Positions 33,741 to 43,826 of a stretch of 64,000 bases of DNA are shown piece by piece. The notes under the pieces are model-generated. The model saw only the letters and a list, made by a program, of their open reading frames with translations, searched no databases and was not told the origin of the DNA. Within the stretch, counting starts at the first letter, position 1. Each line of letters starts with the position of its first letter. Made by a program: the position numbers and the translations under genes. This DNA is from Ypsolopha sequella (Eukaryota; Arthropoda; Insecta; Lepidoptera; Ypsolophidae): the NCBI GenBank assembly GCA_934047225.1, contig OW203992.1, positions 13,939,501 to 14,003,500 of the forward strand, in the 5' to 3' direction.

Positions 33741-34927
33741 TAAAAATATATCGTAGAGCCTAGCTACTCCATGAAGCTTCTCTGCCAATCCTATTGACTA
33801 AGCGGCCTAGTACTAATATAAAAATACGTCACGTTTATTATTGGACATGTTAATTGAAGGGTACAGCTAAAATAAACGTACTTATGTGCGACGTGACGCG
33901 ATTTAGTGTATCAATTAGAGTTATTTGTACGGGCAACGCAGCGTGGCGCGGCGGCGCTCGGCGGGAGTTCGCTGCGGCCCTGTGCACCCTGGGCTCGCAT
34001 TATTGCATATTCTGACAAATTGACTACCGTCATTTTGGCACAAAAAATGTCGCAGATGTCATTGTTTTTGTTTCTACGTGTGGAGCCCTACTGAAAAATT
34101 GAAAGCATCTTTAGAGCAATAAATCACTGTATCTTGATACAAAACAAAAAGTAAAATAAGGACTACTACGAATTTGCAGATAAATCACGAATGGGAATGA
34201 CATATTTTGTTAGCAGTTTCTTAGTATGAGCTTTTGTTTTGTTTGTTATTGTCGATACTTTTGTTTTTAATTGAAACAAAACTTTCTATAACTTGTAAAA
34301 GGTTTTCAAAATAAACGTATAATTACTTCCGTGAATTTCGTTATTTGATGTAACAAAATGTGAACACAATGAGCTCTTTATAGCCAGCAATCACCTATAG
34401 AGCAGAGCAATTACAATTTAGTTCGTAGTCGCGGCTACCTGCGGCGCGGCTCTACATAATTACAACCTGGCGACCTTCCCTGAGCTTTTGAAAACGATAA
34501 CGCGGAAGCTGCTCCGTTAACTTAAAAAACTAAGTAAGTATTGTTACTGTAATGCATTTGCGAGTAAATATTGTTATGGCACAAAGCGGGCCCCTGCAAC
34601 CCTTAAATTCGGTCCGCGGGGTGCCATTACAGTCGCTCAAAGAGTTGGGTGTCGCCGGGAGCGGAGACGACTTTGTAAATCTAATTAAAATATCAATATG
34701 TTAGCCCAGTCCGCGTCGACAATTCGATTTCACGCCTCGCGCCCTCGCCATTGCACTATTCTGTTAACTTATATTCAAATGATATTTTATTGTTTGAGTC
34801 CATAGAGTTAGGATAGGTCTTGTCTTTGCCCTAATATAGTACGAAATTGATAACATTTTTTAAGATAAAATTTTAAATTTACAGTCTCTGTAAACATTAT
34901 TAGGTAGGACAGTAATCATCATCATCA
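33741..34927. other. Unassigned DNA
   Basis: No gene recognised. A GC-rich patch is present at about 33930-33990. The 62-codon frame at 33906-34094 has no motif. Confidence 0.35.
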
Positions 34928-34931
34928 TTAA

Positions 34932-35358
34932 GAGGATAGTTTCCGCAAAACCATAAATTATTCTTCCTGGTTTGAAGAATCTAGCAATACTACGTAAAAA
35001 AGAAAAAAATGTAATTCTTCCGGGAATATAATACACACTTATATCGAAACAGAGTCCTCAGAAGCCATTTCAATATTGATAAATAAAATACCAAAGATGG
35101 CTCTAAAAAAAAGTTTTCATGTCGAGGTTTAAGATTATTAGAGCAAAACCCGTTTACATTATTTATGGATTAAATTCTGTACAAACTTTATAAAACTTCT
35201 AACAGGGCAGATATTTCATAGCACCATCATGGTTTTTTTAAATAATAAAATTAGTGAAAAAAGTTGTCATTTTGACTTTTTTCCAGGATCCGTCCCTCTC
35301 GCACTGCGAGTCTTTCTGCATGGAGAAACAGAGTAGTATGCAAGCAGAACCTATCCTC
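34932..35358. mobile_element. TTAA-flanked MITE, family 1, copy 2 (427 bp)
   Basis: TTAA flanks both ends (34928-34931 and 35359-35362). The termini GAGGATAG and CTATCCTC are perfect 8-bp inverted repeats. The right part (CCGTCCCTCTCGCACTGCG, CATGGAGAAACAG) matches 7272-7681 and 38486-38904. Confidence 0.75.
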
Positions 35359-35362
35359 TTAA

Positions 35363-36008
35363 CTACCTGACGTCGCGTCGGTCTCAGATACTCCAGCGGC
35401 TTTTATTTTACAATTTCTTCGGGCAACCGTAAGCCATAGGAATCTCTGCGTATAGACGCCTTGCAATAATTTGCAACCACTTGTCAGATGTATACTTGCG
35501 CGAATCCGCTGTAGGTGATTAAGGTGATTACCCACGCCAACGGCCTTGAGCAATCGGCCTCACCTCCGGGGAGTTACAGGCGCTGCTCCCCGCATGCCTC
35601 TGCGCAGACGCCCCGCGCCCCTCTACAAAGATCGCTAGCGTCGCAATGATTCACACCTCGTAGCGAGGTAGAAATAAATTTATGTAGCATTGTTTTATGC
35701 GTAAACCTATAACTATAACTTTTGAAGCTCAATAGGCAGTGGTGCTGTAACAGAGAGATGTGAACATTCTGTACCTACTACTACACGGTGATATTTTGGT
35801 TTTTGAAAACAAACTAGTGATTATAGTAATCGCGAACTAGTGGTGATAGTACTGAAATCGCGAAAATATATAAAACATATACAACAAAATCGGTTATGTG
35901 AGGATACCCGAAAGTGACCAAGTTGATATTGGGGTCAGACCTCTATAAATCTTGGGCTTGAGCGGTAACAGACGAGCGTCACTTTGCAGTTGGTAACCGT
36001 CAACAGTA
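35363..36008. other. Unassigned DNA
   Basis: No gene recognised. A GC-rich stretch at about 35540-35640 carries no motif I can name. Confidence 0.35.
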
Positions 36009-36168
36009 GGCCCACCATGAGTTTGGCACTCGATGTACGTTAGCGACTGCGTAAAATATAATGTATTGGAAATTCTGGTTCCTCTCGTATACCGCTAGAA
36101 CCGCTAAACTCATACAAATGTTTTACGCTGTCGCTAACGTGTATCGAGTGCCAAACTCATGGTAGGCC
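36009..36168. mobile_element. Small foldback MITE (about 160 bp, 45-bp arms)
   Basis: The left arm CCACCATGAGTTTGGCACTC, then GTTAGCGAC, is mirrored at the right by GTCGCTAAC and GAGTGCCAAACTCATGGTAG. The centre (about 36055-36120) is unpaired. No target duplication is clear. Confidence 0.7.
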
Positions 36169-36171
36169 AGA

Positions 36172-36192
36172 GGCACAGTATTATACTGTGCC
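36172..36192. repeat. 21-bp palindrome beside the MITE
   Basis: GGCACAGTA and TACTGTGCC are perfect inverted repeats around a TTA centre. GCCAGAGG-like sequence occurs on both sides. It may be an excision footprint or a tiny foldback. Confidence 0.5.
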
Positions 36193-36739
36193 AGAGGATT
36201 GAGGTAACTTTAGACGTCGAACCTTGTCGGAGGTAACCGTCTAATGATGGTAGCGTCAGCCCGTCGTCGGTTGCAGTCAAACAATTTTTCATAAAAAGTT
36301 TCTGTTTTTATATTTGAATGATTTTTAAACGATAATGACGAAAAAAAATATATATTGATAAAATATAATTTTGTTACAATTTTTGTTAATTTCGGTGCTT
36401 TTAGAGACTTGAGTGGTATGTATCGGTTATTTGCGGATCTCATAATAAAACCGATAGTATGTAATATATTTGGGTACTCAAAAACGGTTTCAATGATGTT
36501 GATGCAACTTTTAGATTTTATTTTTATGAAGATTGTATTCGCACGTAAAATAAACAAAACATATATTTTTTAATCTGTAAATTTTAATTATGTTACGTAA
36601 TCTGTACCACAGTTTCACCTCGCTAACACTTGTAAGCTCTAATCTGCAGGTAAATCCTCAATTTGGTAAATATATGTATATATTTTCTTGATCATGAGTC
36701 TTCTGCTTTTTATTTGTTCTTCACTTGAGATAAGTTAAA

Positions 36740-36984
36740 TTTTTTGTTGTGCTCTTTGTTCTTCATTTTCTTGTTCTGTACTTTGTTTATTTCATTGTTC
36801 TGTACTGCGGTCTTCATTTTCTTGTTCTATTATATTGTTATATATTTTCTGTGTGTTTTCGTTTTTGTAATTTTCTTTTTTCCTTTTGTTACTTTTTTTG
36901 TTGTGCACTTTGTTTTTCATTTTATTGTTCTGTACTGTGGTTTTCATTTTCTTGTTTTATATTTTGTAATACATTTGCTGTAAA
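36740..36984 (-). repeat. T-rich degenerate repeat, purine-rich on the minus strand
   Basis: The block TTGTTGTGCTCTTTGTTCTTC to TTCTGTACT recurs two to three times with drift. On the minus strand the units spell QENE...STEQ-like peptides broken by stops, so this may be a decayed coding repeat downstream of the candidate exons or simple low-complexity DNA. The two overlapping plus-strand frames of 79 codons are low-complexity and are rejected as genes. Confidence 0.4.
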
Positions 36985-37116
36985 TTAAAACGAATCTACC
37001 AGAATCGAGTCTTTAATCGTCTTTTGTTCAGAGGCTGTCGGATCATTGTCTTTGCCGTTCATTTCTAATGCAATGAATGAGCCTGGAGATGGTGGTGGTC
37101 CAAAAGATATTTTTCT
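36985..37116 (-). CDS. Candidate exon B of an unknown gene (last exon, stop TAA)
   Basis: After a good acceptor (TTTTTCAG, exon starts at 37116) the frame runs 43 codons to TAA at 36985-36987. It encodes a polar peptide with FIALEMNGKDNDPT and EQKTIKDSI. It is a diverged duplicate of 37327-37443, and the reading frame is kept across all aligned codons. At the point matching the partner's donor it still reads CTG GTAGAT, so it could also splice onward. No known domain. The function is unknown. Confidence 0.35.
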   Translation of the reverse strand, partial: RKISFGPPPSPGSFIALEMNGKDNDPTASEQKTIKDSILVDSF

Positions 37117-37326
37117 CTGAAAAACATAATAAATAAGTTTGAATTTACCTAAGTACACAGTATAATTTTTAACCTACTATAAATTATAAAATAATGCAAA
37201 CCCATTAAAGAAAAATACTCAAGTTTCACAAACAAATATAAAACATAATATTAATTCCTAAATATTTACCTAAATTCAAGGATATTACCACGTTATAAAA
37301 AAAGATTGGTAAATTCTCGAACCTAC

Positions 37327-37443
37327 CGGAATCGACTCTTCGATAGTCTTTTGTGCAGACATTGTTGGATCATTGTCTTTGCCTTCCATTTCTGAAGCAA
37401 TGAATGAGCTTAGAGATTGTGGTGATCCAGACGATGCTTTTCT
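37327..37443 (-). CDS. Candidate exon A of an unknown gene (117 bp, both splice sites)
   Basis: An acceptor TTTCTTAG lies before 37443 and a donor CCG|GTAGGT after 37327. The exon is exactly 39 codons in phase 0, with FIASEMEGKDNDPT and AQKTIEESI. The duplicate lies about 330 bp downstream on the same strand. A shorter related segment at about 40632-40693 (ETEGKENNPTKSAKKT) follows another TTTCAG, in a shifted phase. The composition suggests a disordered, charged protein. I do not recognise it. Confidence 0.35.
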
Positions 37444-37519
37444 CTAAGAAACATAACAAATAACGCTGAATATGTTTTAATACGGAATATAATTTTTAAC
37501 GTACTAGGCTGTCGGGTGA

Positions 37520-38012
37520 CAGTTGGTAACCCTATGTCATTAAATAACAAGATGTGACCAATTCGTAGTGGTGTAGAAAAAAAACTACACCAAAATAAAC
37601 AGGGTTGGCTCGACGCAACCTGAAAAATTTTGTAAAGTCAGCAAAAGCAGCACAATTTTATTGATTAAAAAAAATCACATCATCAAGTATATATCATCGA
37701 CAGAGCGTATAAAAGGTGCTAAAGAAAGCTTTTTTTCATATAAAAAGATATTCGATAAAATCAGGCTGATATTAGTACCAACATAGGACATGCAAACCTT
37801 ATTTTTAAGCACCTTGTGATACGCTATACCGAACATAGTTCTTGCTACTTATTGACGTAATTTTTTGTCAGAAAATTTGCGTTGTTTTTGCTGACTGTAT
37901 AAAACGCTCTAGGTTGCGCCTAGCCAACCCGGTTTATTTTGATGTAGTTTTTTTTCTACATCACTACGAGTTGGTCACATCTTGTTACTCGATGAGATAG
38001 TGTTCCCGACTG
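37520..38012. mobile_element. Long-armed foldback element (about 490 bp)
   Basis: The arms pair almost end to end: AACAAGATGTGACCAA, GTAGAAAAAAAACTACA, CAAAATAAAC, GGGTTGGCT and GTCAGCAAAA recur inverted on the right. About 200 bp on each side participates. The ends (CAGTTGGTAACCC and inverted CAGTCGGGAACAC) are imperfect, and I see no clear target duplication. A hAT element inserted 9 bp beyond its right end. Confidence 0.7.
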
Positions 38013-38279
38013 TATTCTGACTAGAGTTTTGACCCGGGAATTCTCGTCCCGGGATTTCCCGGGAATTTGACTTTTCTCGATCTCGAGAAATTCAGCTCGA
38101 GAAAAGTCGAGACAGCGAGACATTATGATTTTAGAATAAAGCTATAAAAAATACCTAGATATCGGCAATTTTGCCCTTTGACTCTTTGTCTTTTGCCACG
38201 CGATGGCGGCATCCTTTGACAGGGCGGCAGGTGGCTGTCGGTGTCATTTGATACTGACAAGAGTTCTTTAAAAAATGTA

Positions 38280-39537
38280 ACACTGCAAAAGCATGTAAAA
38301 GCCGAGTTTGGTGTAGAACTAGGTAGAATTCCATGTTAACGATGATTGAGCGTTCCTTGAAATGAAAAAAATGCCATTAAAAAATCTTTGATTGATTTAG
38401 ATAGCTCAAACCTATGGAAATATTGCTGTGCTACAAAAACTGCAAACGATATTGACGCTAACAAAACTTGCAGTGGAAGCATTAAGGGGCTATACCGTGA
38501 AAATTTTTGACACTTTTTGAAGTTATTTATCTGCTCTTTTAATGAAGTTCCAAGTAAAATAAATTAGTATAACAATTTTGGGACCTTTTACTAGATTTTG
38601 GTCTATCAGAAACGCGATAGGAGGAATTTCATTCGATAGAAATAATTATTGAAATCAGGTCTAAATTTACACTTTTTTTGATATTCTGACAAATTAGGAT
38701 AGCATACAGGCTTGAAAAATAATTATTTAGATGGGTTTTAACTACACCTAAATTACTGGTTATGGAATTTTTTGTAGCTATTTTAGTTAATTTTGCATTA
38801 ATTTAAAACCGACTTTTTGACAATTTTCCCCGATTCCGTCCCTTTCGCACTGCGGGTCTTTCTGCCTGGAGTAACGGGGACCTTTGCTAGCATGGTATAT
38901 CACCTTAAGTAGACAAGATGCCAATTTGCTAACGGCAGAGGCTATAATCGATGTGTTGCTGAAAAAATTGGAGAGTATGAACGATCCTTTGGCTCTCAAA
39001 TTAGTTATTTCACTTAAACTGAAAATAACAGATCGCCGTAATACATCTTTAATATCGCTGCTGAACTATCTACACAGCCCCGAAAATTTCATGCACAAAA
39101 AAAGTAATTATTTTATTGGTAACAGCAAAACATTTTTGATTGGATATGCTGAAGACGTATTTAATCGTCTTTACCCCACCGTCACAACATTTTCGACCAA
39201 TGATGATCCAGAAGTCGTCCAAGTGAGCGTAAGCCAATCAGAACCCGACATTTTTGAAACTCAGTTAGAGAATGCTATCAGAAGTATTTTGAGCAATGAA
39301 GAGTCTGCCGCCGTAGCGCTCTCAAAATCAATCGTAAAAAAAGAGTTTTTACTATTTGAAAAATCTGGCAAAAGGTCCCCAAATTTGGAAACCTTATACA
39401 AAGCATCACTTTCAGTCAAGCCAACTTTAACTGAAAATGAACGAGTCTTTTCAATGGCGGGAAATGTGGTCACTAAAATACAATACATAAATAAAATAAA
39501 TAAAGAAGTTATGTGGATTGTTTTTAGAGATTTTTGA
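38280..39537 (+). pseudogene. hAT transposase, decayed, interrupted by a TTAA MITE
   Basis: Upstream of the MITE the broken frames give FGVELGRIP, EMKKMPLK and IAQTYGNIAVLQK-like pieces with internal stops. Downstream, 38909-39537 is open and ends with the hAT C-terminal dimerisation segment (SPNLETLYKASLSVKPT, then STENER-like LTENERVFSMAGNVVTK). Removing the MITE and one TTAA joins VEAL to SRQDANLLTAE in frame, which confirms both the insertion and the coding frame. The apparent start of the long open frame at 38884 lies inside the MITE and is not a real start. The N-terminal BED finger is not visible. Confidence 0.8.
38486..38904. mobile_element. TTAA-flanked MITE, family 1, copy 3 (419 bp), nested in hAT
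   Basis: TTAA flanks it (38482-38485 and 38905-38908). The ends GGGGCTATACC and, inverted, GGTGATATACC are imperfect inverted repeats. The right part with CCGTCCCTTTCGCACTGCG matches copies at 7272-7681 and 34932-35358. It splits the hAT coding frame cleanly. Confidence 0.85.
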
Positions 39538-39899
39538 TTATTTGATTGAGACAGAAGGTTTAATTATTATTTTATTTCTTATAATATTTTATTGATTAAA
39601 AATAACTGTTTTTGATAATGTAAGTAATGTTTTTTTAACAATTTCTGTTTCAAAAATATCTGTTTTTATTGAAGTAATTTGAGAGACGTGGTTGATTTTT
39701 GTTCTTTTTGGTAAAAAAAATGTACATTACCGGCATTTTTATTTATTTAACTAAAATAAAGTAGTAAATACAAATTTCTCGATTTCCCGGGACGACCCGA
39801 GAAATCGAGGTCGAGAATTCTCGAGACCCGAGAAATAAAAAACCTCGAGAAATCATAATCCCTAATTCTGACAGTCTACTATTCTATACCATAAATTGC

Positions 39900-40140
39900 C
39901 ACCGAATGACGTTAGCGTCAGCCGTCGGTTGCAGTCGACCATACAACGCTGACAATACCATCAATCGAGTACAGTCGGCGCTGTTTGGCAGCGTCAGCGC
40001 GTCGAATGCAACCAATAGCTGACGCTCACTTCCATTGTTCGATGGTAGTCGATGGCTACGATGGCTATCACCAACATGGTTCGATATGTGCAGTTACCTA
40101 CCGTTGTCTACGGCTACCGTTTTGAAAGTGATGTTCGTTT
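39900..40140. repeat. Foldback-like dispersed repeat with GCGTCAGC motifs
   Basis: TTAGCGTCAGCCGTCGGTTG at the left and AACCAATAGCTGACGCTC at about 40010-40028 are inverted counterparts. A related segment lies at about 36250-36285. Boundaries are uncertain. Confidence 0.4.
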
Positions 40141-40180
40141 GTTGGCACCCTAAATATTTACAAAATTTCAATGACATTAC

Positions 40181-40565
40181 ATAATTTCAATGACAATGAT
40201 ATTTGATAGGTGGTAGAGCTGATGCCGGGCTCGACTGTGGAGGTACCACCATCTTATTTGGAGACCCCCTCGAAGTAATTCTGAGGAGAGTAAGAGGACA
40301 GCTCACAGGCAAAAAACCAGGAGACCCACCATGCCTAGGACCGATGGATTGCGGTATATCCATCCCTTATAGCCGGGCCTTATATGGAACAGACTGGTAA
40401 CGGGCAGCGGCGTCACTGGTGCGAGGGTTCCGGCACCGCGCTCATCAACCCGCCTGCCCAGCGTGTGTGAGTATGGACAATTCTTCCAGGATGACCACCG
40501 GGAATGACAAAGTCCTGAAACGGCTTATGTCCAGCAGTGGACGAACGAGGCTGATGGATGGATGG
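40181..40565 (+). mobile_element. Retrocopy with 12-bp flanking direct repeat (LINE 3' end or SINE)
   Basis: It is the second copy of the family at 7904-8225 and 45169-45522, reaching further 5' with GTGGTAGAGCTGATGCC at about 40209. AATGACATTACA flanks it (40169-40180 and 40566-40577). The left flank has a second similar motif, so the exact 5' end is uncertain. The short frames across it are not genes. Confidence 0.75.
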
Positions 40566-40984
40566 AATGACATTACAGGTTACATGCACAGATTATTTTG
40601 AATTAATATATTGTCAGGTATTGGTCTTTTTTGCAGATTTTGTCGGATTATTTTCTTTGCCTTCTGTTTCTGGTGGTCTCTTTTTAGATGCCCCTGAAAT
40701 AATATATCAACTATATGTATTATACCTACAATTCTAGTTATTCAACTATCTCTACATAATATTACAGGTATAAATACCACGGCTTATATTTTTCTGAAAT
40801 GAACTAAAACAAGTATTTCAAATAGTGCTCCGGTCCAAAAAAACAGGTCGGAAGCGGAGCTAAACCATATACATAGTCCGAGCCTTGATACTTGGGTAGT
40901 TTATTTAGCTGGATAGAAGTAAAAACAAAATTTTGAGCAACGTTTTTTGCGTGAATTGTTGCTTTAGCTGTTTATAATAATAAT

Positions 40985-41255
40985 TATACCTATATATTGT
41001 CACGATAGGAATCCCCGAGGGGGCTTTGGAGGTGTTTCGAGTGTCTCCGCATTCGGTACACCCGCGTTTCACCAACGATAAGTATGTCCCAACGTGGTTG
41101 GTGGTGACTTCGGGCACAAAACATTCAGCAAGTAGTAAGTATTAGTAAATACTATGCACAAAAATTCCGAAAAACTCCTTGGTGCATGCCCAACCGAGGC
41201 TTGAACCTGGATCTCAAAATTGAGAGGCCTGCGTTCTACCCATGAGCTACTATAA
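40985..41255 (-). mobile_element. tRNA-derived SINE
   Basis: On the minus strand a tRNA-like head has an A-box-like TAGCTCATGGGTAGAACGC (about 41252-41234) and a B-box-like GGTTCAAGCCTCGG (about 41210-41197). A non-tRNA body follows with CACCAACCACGTTGGGACAT, GAATGCGGAGACACTCG and CCCTCGGGGATTCC. It ends in an AT-rich tail. Internal pol III promoter, body and tail are in SINE order. The 70-codon minus-strand frame over the body is incidental. Confidence 0.6.
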
Positions 41256-41824
41256 TTGTTACCAGTAATTATTCATATCTACTCTACTATGGATAATGAT
41301 TGTGTAGGTAGATTATGTTAGGTACTTACTTACTTTACTGCATTAATTTTCAAAGCTTTTGTAGCCGCTTCTTTATTGTTTTAGGTTTTCGTGGCATTTT
41401 TCTCAATCACATTATATATTTATAATTTTTCTAAAAAAAGTTCCTTGCTAACTCGTCAAACTTCTAGTATATTATAGCGTCCACGCGCGAACTTTACAGC
41501 ACAATGTATCCTCTAAATAACTAAGTCCATTGCCGAAAGTACTATCTGAACGCACACAAATAAAAATTCTTATAAATATTTTCGCAAACATGTCATCAGA
41601 CGCCAGGGTGCGGTACGTGGCAACAAGTGACACAGCCTCCCCGTCTGAACGCCACTGCATGACTGATGCCTGCGCCCGCGCAGAGCACCTCTTAGCCTTT
41701 GACCTTGAAATCTTACATATTTCGATATTTTTAATAGGAAAAGTTACTGGATATACTTGAGATATGTTGCATTTAAAGTTCAACAGATTCTTAATTTTTT
41801 GGCGTGTAAATATTCCCAAACGTC
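41256..41824. other. Unassigned DNA
   Basis: No gene recognised. Overlapping frames at 41472-41819 (minus) and 41530-41760 (plus) have no motif. A basic 15-codon start (MPRKPKTIKKRLQKL) at 41397 on the minus strand is too short to call. Confidence 0.3.
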
Positions 41825-42046
41825 ATAGCAGATTAGGAGGAGTAGGGAATTTAAGCCAAAAAAACATCATACAGTTGTTATTTTTTTTAATATAGAAGTT
41901 TTGATCGTACGAAACCAAAATTTGTTGCAAATATTTTTAAAGAGTTATTGATTCATATATATTTTTTTCAAGCCATTTGGTCCAGCCGTAAACGAGGAGT
42001 AGGCTTTAGAAAGTACCCATCTGGCTGTATTTCAAGGATCAAGCGC
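41825..42046. repeat. Truncated inverted copy of the 8857-type TTAA MITE
   Basis: GGAGGAGTAGGGAATTTAAG, CGAGGAGTAGGCTTTAGAAA and GTACCCATCTGGC match the 8857-9322 element in reverse orientation. It ends at GCGCCTTAA. The other end is missing. Confidence 0.6.
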
Positions 42047-42547
42047 CTTAAAAAAAGGTTGCAAGTCGGCATTTTCTCTATGTAAATCTCATGGGTTTTT
42101 ACCTCATATTGAACTTACAATTGAGAAGTGATTTTTGTTTTGTGTTTATTGTTACTCAATTATTTACGTAACATTGTATTTTATTGTTTTTACATATCTC
42201 TTGCTCTGTAAGTACACCCTTACACCCCTGAATGCCGGGGTGTATGACTATCATTACAGCATAGGTTTTGGAATTTAAAAAAAGAACTGTCATACTCATA
42301 CTGCACGAAGAATATTTTTAAAAAGTTAATATTTTTTTTCTCGGTATCGATTAATTACTCGAATCGAATCTAGACAATTTATTTTATAAAGATTTTATTT
42401 TAAATATGGAACTATTTGTTTCCACATCGTATGTTAGATGGAATCGATTTAAAAATCAAACTGGCCAGCAAGATTTAACGCGCTTGCGTGCGTGAAAAAA
42501 AAAAGGCAGTCTACTAGTAGGCGCGAAAGCATCGCGAAAGTAATTAA

Positions 42548-42700
42548 TTTTCTTGTTTGAGTTCTTTTTCAAAAGTTTTAAACACGTCTAGTGACGAAGA
42601 CATAGATCTAACGCCCGATTTTATTAAAGAAAGGGCAAAAACAGTTGTCGAAAATACATTACCGCCGTTAATTTTAATTAAATACACATTTTTTTCTTAA
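42548..42700 (+). pseudogene. Short acidic coding-like fragment, unknown protein
   Basis: An open frame of about 50 codons between stops includes TSSDEDIDLTPDFIKERAKT and VVENTLPPLI, and ends at TAA (42698-42700) followed by AATAAA-like sequence. It has no ATG. The acidic patch followed by an amphipathic helix looks protein-like, resembling N-termini of some insect recombinase-like proteins, but I cannot assign it. It may be an exon or a remnant. Confidence 0.2.
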
Positions 42701-42739
42701 TAAATGTTCATTGAAACCTGCTGTCTTGTTGTTTACTTA

Positions 42740-42890
42740 CCTCACAATCGATATGTAAAGCAGAGTATTTATCTCGGGCGTAAGCATCAATTGCATACTC
42801 GGGTTAATTAGCGCCTTCGCTTCGCTCAGGCGCCAAAAACCTCGTATGCAATTGATGTCATACAGCCCTTGGTTAATAATCTACTATTAA
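42740..42890. repeat. Foldback-like repeat with CGCTTCGCTC centre
   Basis: GCATCAATTGCATACTCGGG is mirrored by CCTCGTATGCAATTGATG around GCGCCTTCGCTTCGCTCAGG. A related block with GTAAGAGCAATAAATTAC and TACGCTCGTGTTTTA lies at 54975-55085. Confidence 0.5.
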
Positions 42891-43635
42891 TTAAACGATA
42901 TGGATCTTGAAATATGTACATGTATAAAAATAATATTTGTTTTAACTAGTTACTAAGGTTTTGGACATTTGATAAGCGGTCTCTATTACCGCAGGTAGGT
43001 GGTTATGTGACAAAAATAGGAGGTCGGTAGTTAAGGGTTAACATTCATACCGCGACCATGACTGTCAATCTGGAAATTCTGGAAAATATAACACCTAAAC
43101 ACTGTGATTTCCCGTACTCCTAACAAAATTATTGAAATCCTTTGAAGTCTTACATGATATGAGACTAGAGTTCAAGGTGTTGCGCGGTTCGGTTTTCATG
43201 GCGAAAGTAAACAATAATAACAACAGCTAACAATTATACAATAAAACTGAACCCGAAAACATGATTTTCACAGGTAATTTCTGCTAAATACATTTTAACT
43301 AATGCTATCCCATTGAAATATATTTTATCACACATTAACTAGAATTATCAGCTGTCGATGAAGTCTAAACCTTCAAATCTTAAACTGGTTAAGTACGTAA
43401 GAAGGTTTCTTTCAACCGGAGTTTTTTATAATAGGGATACACATTTTGCATTTCAAAGATTATCGATGTATAATTGTCATTGTCGATAAGTTTTAAAAAC
43501 AAAAATATACTAACAACGCGTGCGTTAACACTGGAATAATATTTCAAAATACGTAGTCCATATACTTCTACAACAATCTGACCAAATAAACTTGTACGTT
43601 TTACCGTCTTTAGCCACTTTTTCAAGGTCTTTTAT
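42891..43635. other. Unassigned DNA
   Basis: No gene or complete repeat recognised. The 78-codon minus-strand frame at 43389-43625 has no motif. Confidence 0.35.
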
Positions 43636-43826
43636 GGGGACCTCCCTTGGGTTTGAATTTTTATTTTATTTTATTATTTGCCGTGAGTAACACGTATTTT
43701 GTGAAAATTTCAACTGGCTACCTATAACGGATGAAGCTGTGGTGTAGACCCCTATGACAGACGGACAGACAGACAGACAGACAGTGGCTTAGTAGTACGG
43801 TTTGGAACCCTTTGGGTACAAAAAAG
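43636..43826 (+). repeat. GGGTTCCGTA-type dispersed repeat, copy E (3' part)
   Basis: It holds GACCTCCCTTGGGTTTGAAT, CTATGACAGACGG, a (GACA)n run and a diverged end GTACGGTTTGGAACCCTTTG. The order matches copy A. Confidence 0.6.

Larger units (their letters stand above)
38022..39864 (+). mobile_element. hAT transposon relic, 1843 bp, exact 8-bp TSD
   Basis: ATTCTGAC flanks both sides (38014-38021 and 39865-39872). The ends are TAGAGTTTTGA and, inverted, TAGGGATTATGA, matching the short loose hAT terminal consensus. Both subterminal regions are arrays of CCCGGG and TCTCGAGAA palindromes (about 38031-38105 and 39775-39850). It carries decayed transposase codons from about 38280 and a 217-codon open 3' part. 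A TTAA MITE (38486-38904) interrupts the coding region. Confidence 0.9.

Noticed and set aside
36744..36988. Two overlapping 79-codon plus-strand frames rich in Phe/Leu/Val/Cys, looking like membrane proteins
   Set aside because: They arise from T-rich low-complexity repeats in two frames at once, and the minus strand shows the same repeat as a decayed purine tract.
43735..43790. (GACA)n as an independent microsatellite of interest
   Set aside because: It is an expanded version of the GACAGACGGACAG segment present in all GGGTTCCGTA repeats.
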